From assembly GCA_015296085.1 (NCBI GenBank), contig DVDT01000039.1, positions 124,001 to 188,000 of the forward strand: a DNA stretch of 64,000 nt, written 5' to 3'. This document shows, piece after piece, positions 18,108-26,021 of this stretch. The translations under genes were made by a program, and so were the position numbers. This DNA is from Trichormus sp. M33_DOE_039. GTDB lineage: Bacteria > Cyanobacteriota > Cyanobacteriia > Cyanobacteriales > Nostocaceae. How positions within the stretch are numbered: position 1 is the stretch's first letter; every line of letters begins with the position of its first letter. The notes below the pieces were generated by a model. The model ran no database searches. It had not been told where the DNA came from and saw only the letters and a program-made list of their open reading frames with translations.

Positions 18108-18896
18108 TCATGCTAAGAATAACCTCCTAAGTTGCTGAAAGCATGGATGGTAGGGATTATATTGTAGCGACCCTGTAGGTTGATAAACGGTATGGATGGG
18201 GATAATTTCCACCACACTATTAGTGTAGGCGATCGCTTCTAAGCTTTGGACTAATTCCTGCGTCCAAGCTGCTTCATGCACCACCTGTTGATGATGAGAC
18301 AAGCTATTGATTAATTGCTGGCGGCTAATTCCTGGCAAGATACCCGCTTCTAAGGGGGGAGTCCACCAACTCCCATCACCCCACCCCCAAAGATTACCTG
18401 TGCTGGTTTCTAGCCAATTCCCTGCACCATCAACAAGAATAGCTTCTTGGGCATTTTCGGAGACTGTGGTTTTCGCTAACCAAGCACTGAGGTAGTTACC
18501 AGTTTTATGAGAGGGAAGACTACGAGATAAGGCGCAACTAGCAACGGCACAGGCGACACCGTGATGTTGTTTATCTGAGAGATTTTCTGGTAAGAATCTG
18601 CCAATTATCCATTCCCTACCATCGGGGAAGATGGTAATTCTGAGAACGGGAAACTGAGTTAACATCTCTTCTGCACCTTGACGTAACCGTTTCCAGTCTG
18701 GTTGTTGCCAATTGAAAGCTTGGAGAGAGAAAAGTAGGCGATCGCAATGTGCCTGCCAGTTAGTTAAACTACTATCTAGCGAGTTGTCATACACCCTTAA
18801 CGTTGTAAAAATCGTTGCCCCATAGAGTAAACCTGGATCATTAATATCTAATTCCAGAGTTTGGGACTGAATTAAACTACCGTTGTACCAGAACAT
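18108..18896 (-). CDS. Class IV PLP aminotransferase (aminodeoxychorismate lyase-like)
   Basis: 262 residues from the ATG giving MFWYNG. Fold-type IV PLP enzyme: catalytic lysine in HKTGNYLS (about 147), LLYGATIFTTLRVY near the N-terminus, and ETSTGNLWG followed by GILPGISRQQL, which bind the cofactor phosphate. Cyanobacterial members of this size are usually annotated 4-amino-4-deoxychorismate lyase (PabC), making p-aminobenzoate for folate; branched-chain or D-amino acid transaminases are alternatives. The frame is open 13 codons further upstream to 18935, but those codons run through a heptamer repeat and are probably untranslated. Confidence 0.82.
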   Translation of the reverse strand: MFWYNGSLIQSQTLELDINDPGLLYGATIFTTLRVYDNSLDSSLTNWQAHCDRLLFSLQAFNWQQPDWKRLRQGAEEMLTQFPVLRITIFPDGREWIIGRFLPENLSDKQHHGVACAVASCALSRSLPSHKTGNYLSAWLAKTTVSENAQEAILVDGAGNWLETSTGNLWGWGDGSWWTPPLEAGILPGISRQQLINSLSHHQQVVHEAAWTQELVQSLEAIAYTNSVVEIIPIHTVYQPTGSLQYNPYHPCFQQLRRLFLA

Positions 18897-18899
18897 ATT

Positions 18900-18930
18900 G
18901 GGGACTGGGGACTGGGGACTGGGGACTGGG
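18900..18930. repeat. Heptamer tandem repeat (GGGGACT)x4
   Basis: Four and a half head-to-tail copies of a 7-bp unit. Such short tandemly repeated repetitive sequences are characteristic of heterocystous cyanobacterial genomes. It lies directly upstream of the start codon of the class IV aminotransferase gene and falsely extends its reading frame. Confidence 0.9.
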
Positions 18931-18943
18931 AGCATATTAGTAG

Positions 18944-19000
18944 GGTGCGTCAGTATGAATAATGTCTGGGTATAGTTAGGTTCTATCGCACTGACGCACC
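18944..19000. repeat. Inverted-repeat element, GTGCGTCAGT family, copy 2
   Basis: Arms GGTGCGTCAGT (18944-18954) and ACTGACGCACC (18990-19000) are perfect 11-bp complements around a 35-nt core. Arms and overall size match the element at 3224-3281, while the cores differ. Confidence 0.78.
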
Positions 19001-19077
19001 GTAAATTGGGATATTTTTTTATCTAGAATTCCCTGAACCAATTCACTTGAGAAGATATTTCACACAAGTCTATAGCT

Positions 19078-19208
19078 CAATACGGTTCAGTTAGTGAAAT
19101 TTAAACATTACAGATCCCCCTAAATCCCCCTTAAAAAGGGGGACTTTGATTCTTGTTCCCCCCTTTTTCAAGGCTAGGGGGGATCAAAACCTTAACTGAA
19201 CCGTATTG
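19078..19208. mobile_element. 131-bp MITE with perfect 10-bp target duplication
   Basis: Terminal inverted repeats of 16 bp (CAATACGGTTCAGTTA at 19078-19093; its complement at 19193-19208) are flanked immediately by identical 10-bp direct repeats GTCTATAGCT at 19068-19077 and 19209-19218. The interior is a nested palindrome of the ATCCCCCTAAATCCCCC type, common in Nostoc. There is no coding capacity, so a transposase must act in trans. The right target duplicate contains the TAG stop codon of the NACHT-HEAT gene. Confidence 0.9.
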
Positions 19209-19210
19209 GT

Positions 19211-22200
19211 CTATAGCTGAACTTCGTAGTAAGGTAATGGATTCTGCCCCGCACCCATTAGCCATCGTGCATCGGGTTTCCATGCGCCGTTGAGTTCTTC
19301 ACGGCGGCGGGTGTAGACGGTTAGTTGATTGTCTACAAACTTTAGCAGGTTGTATTGCCAGGGATAACCAGGGTTAAGTTCGTGGGTGGGTGCGCCGAAA
19401 GTACCTGCACAGATGCGGTCAAGTTTTCGACCATTCGCACTCATATCATAACGGTAGAGGCTAGTTTCGGCCTTGTGGACGTGTCCGTGGAGGAAGAAGC
19501 GGAAACCTGCGACCGCTAACTGTTCCATGAAGCTTTGGTCTTTGATGCGGTCTTCCCACGCGCTATCTAGAGGATGATGCCAGACGGCAATTTTGCGGCA
19601 GTTTTGATAATTTTGTTGGCGGCGAATTTCTTTGAGGGCGTTGGTGAGTGCATTCATGTTAATGCTGGCACGGGATTTGTAATGATGATCCAATTGCCAA
19701 GCGGAGTTTAAACCTAGAATGAGTAGGTTTTGGTTGGGGAAATAGTCGAGGGTGTATTGCTTCTCATACTCTAGGGGATAGGGTTGGTTTTTAATGGCTT
19801 GGTAGAATTTGCTGAAGTGTTCAAAGCGTCTTTTGTGGTTTTCTGGATCTAAAACCGCAATGTAATTACCGCCATCATCAATAACGCAACTTTCATCCAT
19901 TGACCCTTGATATTTTTTGCGAAGTGTTGGGATGTAACCTTCTTCCTCTGAGATTTGCCAATTGAGGTCATGATTACCTGGGACGATGATAATTTGCTCA
20001 GGTTTGAGGCGGAAGTCTTGGCGGAGTTCGTCAAGAAATTGTTGGGCTGCTGCGTATTCGTTGGGGGTTGATTTGTTGGCGATGTCGCCGGAGAGAATGA
20101 GGGCATCAAGTTGAGGAATACCGAGTTCGTTTTGCAAGTCGCTTGCTAGTTGGTTAGACCAAAGTTTGGCTTGGTCTGGTGTGCCAAAGTGCAGGTCTGA
20201 GAGGTGGAGAATGTACATTAGAGATGTTTTAATAGGCTGAGATGGAGGAGTATCCGGTTGGGATTTGGATTCAGTTAGGCAATTATGTTGGGATTTGGAT
20301 TCAGTTAGGCAATTATAGTATTGACAGTTTTCTTGTATTGCTTCCAGTGCTTGTAGTGCATAAGGCAGCGTATCTCCATTATTTGCTGACACAAATTCTT
20401 CATGTTCTAGTAATTTAATTAGCCCAGGAATCGCCACCTCTGATTTTATTTCTCCCAGGGCAGATGCCGCACTAGAACGCACAGAGGAGTCTTTATCTTC
20501 TAGTAATTTAATTAGCCCAGGAATCGCCGCCTCTGATTTTATTTCTCCTAAGACTTTTGCTGCACTAGAACGTACAGTAGATTTTTTATCTTCTAGCAAT
20601 TTAATTAGTTTAGGAATCGCCATTTCTACGTTGATTTGTTTCAGGGCAAATGCCGCACTATAGCACACATAAGATTCTTCATGTTCTAGCAATTTAATGA
20701 GTGCAGGAATTGATTGTTCTGATTTGATTTGCCCCAGAGCTTCAGCCGCACTATAACGAACATAGAAGTTTTTTTCTTCTAGTAATTTAATGAGTCCGAG
20801 AATTGCCGCTTCTGATTTGATTTCTCCCAGGGCAGATGCGGCACGAGAACGCACAAAAGAGTATTCATCTTCTAGTAATTTAATGAGTACGGGAATCGCT
20901 GCTTCTGATTTGATTTTTCCCAGGGATTTAGCCGCACTATAACGTACATAATAGTTTTTATCTTCTAGTAATTTAATGAGTACGGGAATCACCGTTTTTG
21001 ATTTGATTTTTCCTAAAGCATCTGCCGCACTAGAACGCGTATCCGAGTCTTCATGCCCTAGTAATTTAATGAGTTCAGGAACCGCAGTTTCTGAGTTGAT
21101 TTTCCCCAAAGCATCTGCTGCACTAGAACGCACATAAGAATTTTTATCCTTTAATAACTTAATTAATTTAGGAATTGCTGTTTCTGATTTGATTCCTCCC
21201 AAGGCAGATGCCACACTAGAACGTACAGAAGATTTTTCATGTTCTAGTAATTTAATTAGCTCAGAAATCACTGCTTCTGATTTGATTTTTTCCAGTTCAG
21301 ACACCGCATGATAAAGCTCATCAAAGTTTTGATGTGTTGATAATTTATTTTGATGTGTTGATAATTTATTTAGTTTTGAAATCACTACTCCTGATTTGAT
21401 TTCTTCCAGGGCTTTAGCCGCACGAGAACGTACAGAAGATTTTTCATGTTCTAGTAATTTAATTAGCCCAGGAATCGCCGCATCTGATTTGATTTCTCCC
21501 AGGGCAGATGCCGCACTATAAAGCACATCAGAGTTGCCATCTTCTAGTAATTGAATGAGATAAGGAATTGCTTTGTCAGATTTAGTTAAACCTAAAAGGC
21601 GGATTTTAAATAGCAGAGGAATTTCTAACCCAGCAACTAAATCAACCGTCGGCTGTTGCAACTCTTGCTTTACTGCGCCTGCTAACTTTGCCCCTAACTG
21701 CCAATCTACCTTTAAGGCTAAGTTCACCACTCGCACCGCCTGCGCCCCATCATCTACCAATTCCAGCATCAATTTCAGGGGTTCAGTCCACTTTAAATAA
21801 TTCAAATACTCACGCTGGAGACAGTCATCACTGAGGTTTGGTAACTGCTTGAGTAAACATTCGGCGGTGTAATATTCCTGAATTAGTTGGTGGCGAAATT
21901 CAATTTGGTCATTTGCCCCCAGTTGAATTAAATGATGGTTGAGTAAATCTTGCAGCCATTCTAATGCTCTGTCACGGGGTCGATCAAATTTCTCGGCTTG
22001 CAAAAACTGGGTTAAAACATCCTCGGCTTTTGACTTGGGTATGGCAACATTCAATTCTGTCAGCTTATCGCCTGTGGTCATGTAGAACGCCAAATGTTTT
22101 AATAACGAGAACCACCACCGCCGAGACTCATCTGTAACTGGGATATCTTGACGGAATTGACGCTCATAGCTTTGGGTAAACTGACGAAACACCAAACCTA

Positions 22201-23098
22201 AGTTCGGCGGGATGTCTCCTGTGGCTTGAAACAATGAACACAGCATTAACAGCAGCAACGGTGTTTCCCCAAACTCCCGCAACCTGTCGCCTAAGTTCTG
22301 CAACATCTGCTCACCCTGTTGCGGTAAATAGGCGCGGACAAACTGCTGCATTTGTTCTGCTGTCAGGGGTTGCATTTCCAGCTTCTTAGTAATGCCCAAA
22401 TCACCCCCCACGCCTAAATCCCGCGTGGTGAATATCATCGGCGTGGTTTTTTGGTAGTCTTGCCGGAACTTATATAAATCTTGTCGCGCTTTCTCTGAGG
22501 GTAATTCGTTGATACCATCTACCAGCAGCAAAAATTGTCCCTGACACAGCAGTTGTTCTATGGTTGCAGTTTCTAGTAGTAGGCGATGGCGTTTCAAGAA
22601 ATCCCGAATCAAGTCTAGGACTGAGGTTTGGTAATAGCGCAACTCTACTAAAATGGGGATTTGACCTAACCCCCCGACCCCCTTCCCTGCAAGGGAAGGG
22701 GGAGAATTAACTCCTCTGTCCACTTCGGGGAGGGAAGGGGGAGAACTAGCTCCCCTCTCCGCTTCGGAGAGGGGTTGGGGGAGGGGTTTCTTCGCTTCTT
22801 CCAGCAACAACCGCGCCAACGCTGTGGATTTCCCCGAACCAGGTCGCCCTACTAGCAAAACGTGTTCTTGAGCATATTTCCGCAACCCAGCCAGAACGTC
22901 TAAACGCTCAACTTTCTCCTGGCTTGCGCTCCTTTCTTCCTGGGCAGATTGCACCGTCTGCACCATAAAATCTAATAGTAGCGGTGAGTGCTTCTGCTCA
23001 ATTCGCTGCTGTCCCACTACATCCGTCAGCGTGTAAGTATTCCACCATTGGGCATAATCATTACAGAGTGAGTGTAGGTAATCATTCCAGTTAATCAT
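19211..23098 (-). CDS. NACHT NTPase / HEAT repeats / calcineurin-like phosphoesterase fusion
   Basis: 1295 residues. Residues 1-70 are a helical leader. The NACHT module has Walker A GRPGSGKST (84-92) and Walker B FLLLVDGINEL (189-199). A helical middle region follows to about 505. Thirteen HEAT/PBS-lyase-like repeats of 31 residues (about 507-922, consensus AIPxLIKLLEDxxSxVRSSAAxALGxIKSE) come next; repeat 3 is degenerate. The C-terminal 335 residues (from MYILHLSDLHFG at about 960) are a complete metallophosphoesterase: DLHFG, GDIAN, GNHD (about 1039), WHHP and HGHVH (about 1202). NACHT plus repeats is the NLR/STAND plan of bacterial immune ATPases; the enzyme would be the effector. Residues ~104-146 are encoded by an inserted GC-rich repeat. 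The role is inferred; domains are clear. Confidence 0.92.
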   Translation of the reverse strand: MINWNDYLHSLCNDYAQWWNTYTLTDVVGQQRIEQKHSPLLLDFMVQTVQSAQEERSASQEKVERLDVLAGLRKYAQEHVLLVGRPGSGKSTALARLLLEEAKKPLPQPLSEAERGASSPPSLPEVDRGVNSPPSLAGKGVGGLGQIPILVELRYYQTSVLDLIRDFLKRHRLLLETATIEQLLCQGQFLLLVDGINELPSEKARQDLYKFRQDYQKTTPMIFTTRDLGVGGDLGITKKLEMQPLTAEQMQQFVRAYLPQQGEQMLQNLGDRLREFGETPLLLLMLCSLFQATGDIPPNLGLVFRQFTQSYERQFRQDIPVTDESRRWWFSLLKHLAFYMTTGDKLTELNVAIPKSKAEDVLTQFLQAEKFDRPRDRALEWLQDLLNHHLIQLGANDQIEFRHQLIQEYYTAECLLKQLPNLSDDCLQREYLNYLKWTEPLKLMLELVDDGAQAVRVVNLALKVDWQLGAKLAGAVKQELQQPTVDLVAGLEIPLLFKIRLLGLTKSDKAIPYLIQLLEDGNSDVLYSAASALGEIKSDAAIPGLIKLLEHEKSSVRSRAAKALEEIKSGVVISKLNKLSTHQNKLSTHQNFDELYHAVSELEKIKSEAVISELIKLLEHEKSSVRSSVASALGGIKSETAIPKLIKLLKDKNSYVRSSAADALGKINSETAVPELIKLLGHEDSDTRSSAADALGKIKSKTVIPVLIKLLEDKNYYVRYSAAKSLGKIKSEAAIPVLIKLLEDEYSFVRSRAASALGEIKSEAAILGLIKLLEEKNFYVRYSAAEALGQIKSEQSIPALIKLLEHEESYVCYSAAFALKQINVEMAIPKLIKLLEDKKSTVRSSAAKVLGEIKSEAAIPGLIKLLEDKDSSVRSSAASALGEIKSEVAIPGLIKLLEHEEFVSANNGDTLPYALQALEAIQENCQYYNCLTESKSQHNCLTESKSQPDTPPSQPIKTSLMYILHLSDLHFGTPDQAKLWSNQLASDLQNELGIPQLDALILSGDIANKSTPNEYAAAQQFLDELRQDFRLKPEQIIIVPGNHDLNWQISEEEGYIPTLRKKYQGSMDESCVIDDGGNYIAVLDPENHKRRFEHFSKFYQAIKNQPYPLEYEKQYTLDYFPNQNLLILGLNSAWQLDHHYKSRASINMNALTNALKEIRRQQNYQNCRKIAVWHHPLDSAWEDRIKDQSFMEQLAVAGFRFFLHGHVHKAETSLYRYDMSANGRKLDRICAGTFGAPTHELNPGYPWQYNLLKFVDNQLTVYTRRREELNGAWKPDARWLMGAGQNPLPYYEVQL
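20258..20317. repeat. Tandem 30-bp duplication inside the NACHT-HEAT gene
   Basis: Two copies of a 30-bp unit (20258-20287, 20288-20317; start TTGGGATTTGGATTC) encode the repeated peptide CLTESKSQ in the linker between the HEAT array and the phosphoesterase. The duplication is in frame and adds ten residues. Confidence 0.85.
22673..22790. repeat. GC-rich extragenic-type repeat inserted in frame in the NACHT domain
   Basis: About 118 bp of CCCCCTTCCCT/AGGGAAGGGGG-type palindromes, the same family as the intergenic copy at 23351-23439. It encodes a Pro/Ser/Gly-rich stretch (KPLPQPLSEAERG... GKGVGGLG) between the Walker A helix and the next strand, and keeps the reading frame. Confidence 0.85.
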
Positions 23099-23556
23099 GC
23101 TGTGTGGATTTGTGGGATGCTGATTTTGGGCAAAGGGTAAGGGTTACAGGGCAAGGTGAAAGGTTTTTGAGTTCACCTCTAGTCACAGTATGTCATGGAC
23201 TCGGTTAAATTTACTGAGTTAAATTGTAACTGTTTGATTGGGTTTTAGATTGTCGTTCATGAGTATCAGAACTCCGTCGCCGAGTATTTTTGATAGATGA
23301 ACGAGTCTTTGAACGCCTTAAGCCACTAGAATATCGACTCAGTAAACACAAACCTAACCCCCCAACCCCCTTCCCTTGTAGGGAAGGGGGAGCAAAACTC
23401 CCCTCTCCTTGCAGGGGAGGGGTTGGGGGAGGGGTTTTCTAGGATGATTGAATTGCTGTACTAGGAGAAACACATCTAAGATAGGCATTGTACATTCATC
23501 TTTTGCACTTAGCCCTGTTTATGCTAATTTCATCTCAGTGAACTCTGCTAACAACA
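23099..23556. other. 458-bp divergent spacer between the NACHT gene and a small membrane protein gene
   Basis: No gene seen. It must hold both promoters. It contains a GC-rich repeat at 23351-23439 of the same family as the one inside the NACHT gene. The rest is AT-rich without a motif I can name. Confidence 0.6.
23351..23439. repeat. GC-rich extragenic palindrome pair
   Basis: Two consecutive hairpins: CCCCCTTCCCT/AGGGAAGGGGG, then CCCCTCTCC/GGGGAGGGG with tails AACCCCCC and GGGGAGGGGTT closing the whole. A typical multicopy Nostocales repeat, with one related copy inside the adjacent gene. Confidence 0.8.
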
Positions 23557-24060
23557 ATGTCTAAGCCATTACCAACTGAAACTCAGCCTCAACCCCTCAG
23601 TGATTTTGAATTAGACTTGCTCAAAGAGGAATACTTTTTTCTGCAAAACACCATCGAAGACTATAACAAGCAGATTTGGGTAATTAAAGCACTGGGTATT
23701 ACTGGGACTGGGGGTGTTCTAGCATTGATGTTACAGCAAAGACCAAATGCTAGTGCGATCGCGCTCATTGGTTGCACTATTCCTTTATTTTTCTGGATTC
23801 TGGAAAGTCAATGGAAGCACTTTCAGCGCGGTTTTTATCCCCGTGTGGCGGAAATAGAATCTATCTTAATTCAAGACTATGGTTTGAAGTCTCCCGGTAT
23901 CTACAACAGTTGGAATCATACTTTAAAACGCACATCCAAGACTAAACGTAAGGGTTATCTGTGGGATGGTTTACTTAACAGCACTGTATTTGTCAGCTAC
24001 GTTTTAGAAATTGCTTTTCTAGTGCTGATAGCTGTTTTAGCCCCAGTTATCTGGAAGTGA
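23557..24060 (+). CDS. Small membrane protein, unknown, divergent from the NACHT gene
   Basis: 167 residues: a polar, acidic N-terminus (1-35), two close membrane helices (about 43-60 and 66-84), a cytosolic stretch of ~55 residues with basic TLKRTSKTKRKG, and a final helix (about 143-164). The plan (paired helices, soluble loop, last helix) is reminiscent of SLATT/DUF4231-type small membrane proteins of conflict systems, but I cannot assign it by motif. It is head-to-head with the NACHT-HEAT gene. No close downstream partner. Confidence 0.6.
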   Translation: MSKPLPTETQPQPLSDFELDLLKEEYFFLQNTIEDYNKQIWVIKALGITGTGGVLALMLQQRPNASAIALIGCTIPLFFWILESQWKHFQRGFYPRVAEIESILIQDYGLKSPGIYNSWNHTLKRTSKTKRKGYLWDGLLNSTVFVSYVLEIAFLVLIAVLAPVIWK

Positions 24061-24211
24061 TTTTTTCGGTAGCAAAAATCACGGGATTATGCGATTACTT
24101 CGCTCCGCTATCGCTGAACTCTTAATGACAATTTAAAGGCTCCAGAAAGCTTGAAATCCTTGCAGATAGTACTTGTCTGTACACTTTCAAACATCCTCTA
24201 ATGACCAATAA

Positions 24212-25117
24212 TTAATCTTTAGGCGGTAGTTTAATACTACTAGTTCCATCTGGATTGGTAATTACTTGCCCACCTAACTTCTCAATAGCATCAATTGCTC
24301 TTTGACGAGTTTTTTGATCAACAGGATTAGTTAATATCATGCCCCAAGTGGCAATTTGTGCATATTTGCTACTAGGATTACGGCTGAGAAATTCGGCAGT
24401 TTTTTGCGAAGTGAAAGCTACAAATTTACTCTCTTCATCATCATATTGGCTAGCCCAATTAGCAGCTGTTGTAAAAGATGCTTGGGCAGCTTGAGCATTG
24501 CCTAAAAATAATAACTCATCAATGCCTTTATAACGCCAAATGTAATAAGACCTTTCGGGAACTTGGGGAGATAATAATTTTAAACTTTTTTCCATTAATT
24601 CTATTGAACGTTCAGGCATACCAGCATACAGCGATGTGCTTGTAGAAAGACTGATATAAGCTCCTAAAAATCTGGGATCGTGTTTTAAAATTATGTCAAA
24701 ATAGTCGGGACTTAAACTATATCCTGTTCTCTCGCGGATTTCATCATCTCCAAAGTATTGTAAGAAATTTAGATATGCCCAATTTGACATTAAATTATCA
24801 TAGCCAAAACTGGGTGTTTGCTTGAGTATATTTAGTCTGGTTTTTTCTTGCTGTAGTTCTTTTTCTAAAGTTTCTAGAGGAATATATTGTCGATTATTGA
24901 GTATTCTATTCAGTCTTGGGAATTGCATAAAGCTAATCCCTGAAAGGCATAAAAATACTACTAAAGGTGTAACGATAGTTTGACGCGACATTAACATATT
25001 TTTTTGATCTTTTAACGCATATTTGCTCATTTTATCTAGTATTATTCCCGTCAAAATGCTCATTAGTATCATGAAACGAGATTTACATGACAAGAACATT
25101 CGCTCTAAAGGATGCAA
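24212..25117 (-). CDS. TPR-like membrane-anchored protein, unknown
   Basis: 301 residues in the longest frame. A membrane helix (TIVTPLVVFLCLSGISFMQF, about 47-66) is followed by a helical domain with TPR-like pairs (LEKELQQEKTRL; FLGAYISLSTSTSLYAGMPERSIELMEKSLKLL; AQASFTTAANWA). The start is uncertain: ATGs at residues 30 (position 25030) and 41-43 also precede the helix, and the first 29 residues look like possible untranslated sequence. Likely a protein anchored in the inner membrane with its TPR-like part on one face. Family not recognised; the C-terminus ends in IKLPPKD. Confidence 0.65.
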   Translation of the reverse strand: MHPLERMFLSCKSRFMILMSILTGIILDKMSKYALKDQKNMLMSRQTIVTPLVVFLCLSGISFMQFPRLNRILNNRQYIPLETLEKELQQEKTRLNILKQTPSFGYDNLMSNWAYLNFLQYFGDDEIRERTGYSLSPDYFDIILKHDPRFLGAYISLSTSTSLYAGMPERSIELMEKSLKLLSPQVPERSYYIWRYKGIDELLFLGNAQAAQASFTTAANWASQYDDEESKFVAFTSQKTAEFLSRNPSSKYAQIATWGMILTNPVDQKTRQRAIDAIEKLGGQVITNPDGTSSIKLPPKD

Positions 25118-25422
25118 AAGGGTATTTTATTCGTAGTTAGAAATCAATTCCTCTTTGCGAACCTAGTCATCTGAAGTTAAACTTTACAGCAAGTCATGAG
25201 TGTAGGGTTTTTTACAGATAGATAGTCAGTTATGATGTTTGCAAGCCAGTAATTATCCTTTTCAATAAGTTTTTATTATACTTAAAATGGGAATAAATCT
25301 AGAATATACACTACTATTGGTAGTCAGTTTAATTACTTTTATTAAGTAACCCTAGTCAAATTTACCACAGCCATTAAAATTGGATCTTGTTTAGATTGAA
25401 ACCTTGTATTTTTAATTAACTC
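25118..25422. other. 305-bp divergent spacer, no gene seen
   Basis: An AT-rich stretch between the TPR-like gene (minus) and the three-gene cassette (plus). I see no palindrome, small gene or known operator in it; it presumably carries promoters for both sides. Confidence 0.5.
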
Positions 25423-25878
25423 ATGGAAATTACTGTGAAAGAAGAATCCGCGAGAAACGGTCAACTGATTAAGGCTGAAAGCGGCAATTTTCAAGCAATC
25501 ATCCAGCAGATTAATTCTAATAACCTGGATAGTAATAACATTATTGACGCGATGAAAGCTGCAATAGCCGAAGTTGTGCAGTTAGAAATTACTACTTGGG
25601 TTGTAGAACCTTCTACTCAGCTGGATGGAGAATTGCAACCGAGTTCAACATCTGCTAAACCTGGCAATAGAATTTATACCAAGATTAATTTAGTTGACGG
25701 TGATATTGAAAATGAGGTTGGTAGCCAATTTCTCAGTAGTGGCCCTTATGCAGAACTCCTCAGTTTTCATTTAGACCAAGTAAAGGAGAGCCGAGAAATT
25801 ATGCAAAAGAATATAGAAAGTGTACATAAGGTCTATAAAATTTTAATGGAAATGGTCAATTCTCGTAGAACTTTGTAA
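25423..25878 (+). CDS. Unknown cassette protein A (soluble)
   Basis: 151 residues, soluble, mostly helical at both ends, no cysteines. Two blocks stand out: VVQLEITTWVVEPS (51-64) and KINLVDGDIENEVG (87-100), followed by a long amphipathic helix. Related blocks occur in the next gene's protein (LEVNTMVV and QLDGDIITR), so A looks like a shorter relative of B. First gene of a three-gene run ending at 27888. No known family recognised. Confidence 0.6.
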   Translation: MEITVKEESARNGQLIKAESGNFQAIIQQINSNNLDSNNIIDAMKAAIAEVVQLEITTWVVEPSTQLDGELQPSSTSAKPGNRIYTKINLVDGDIENEVGSQFLSSGPYAELLSFHLDQVKESREIMQKNIESVHKVYKILMEMVNSRRTL

Positions 25879-26021
25879 CTAACTAAATCAAATTATTGAG
25901 TTGTTTCATTAGTTCATGATTTAGCATCATACCTACAGTAACTTAGCTGTACTTGTAGGTAGTTTGCGTGTGAATGTGAAAGCACAAAACTCATACAAGT
26001 AACATTCTAAGGGTAGTCACT

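Noticed and set aside
20400-21600. 93-bp periodic repeats resembling a CRISPR-like or satellite array
   Set aside because: They are codon-phased HEAT repeats inside one long reading frame; no constant repeat with unique spacers.
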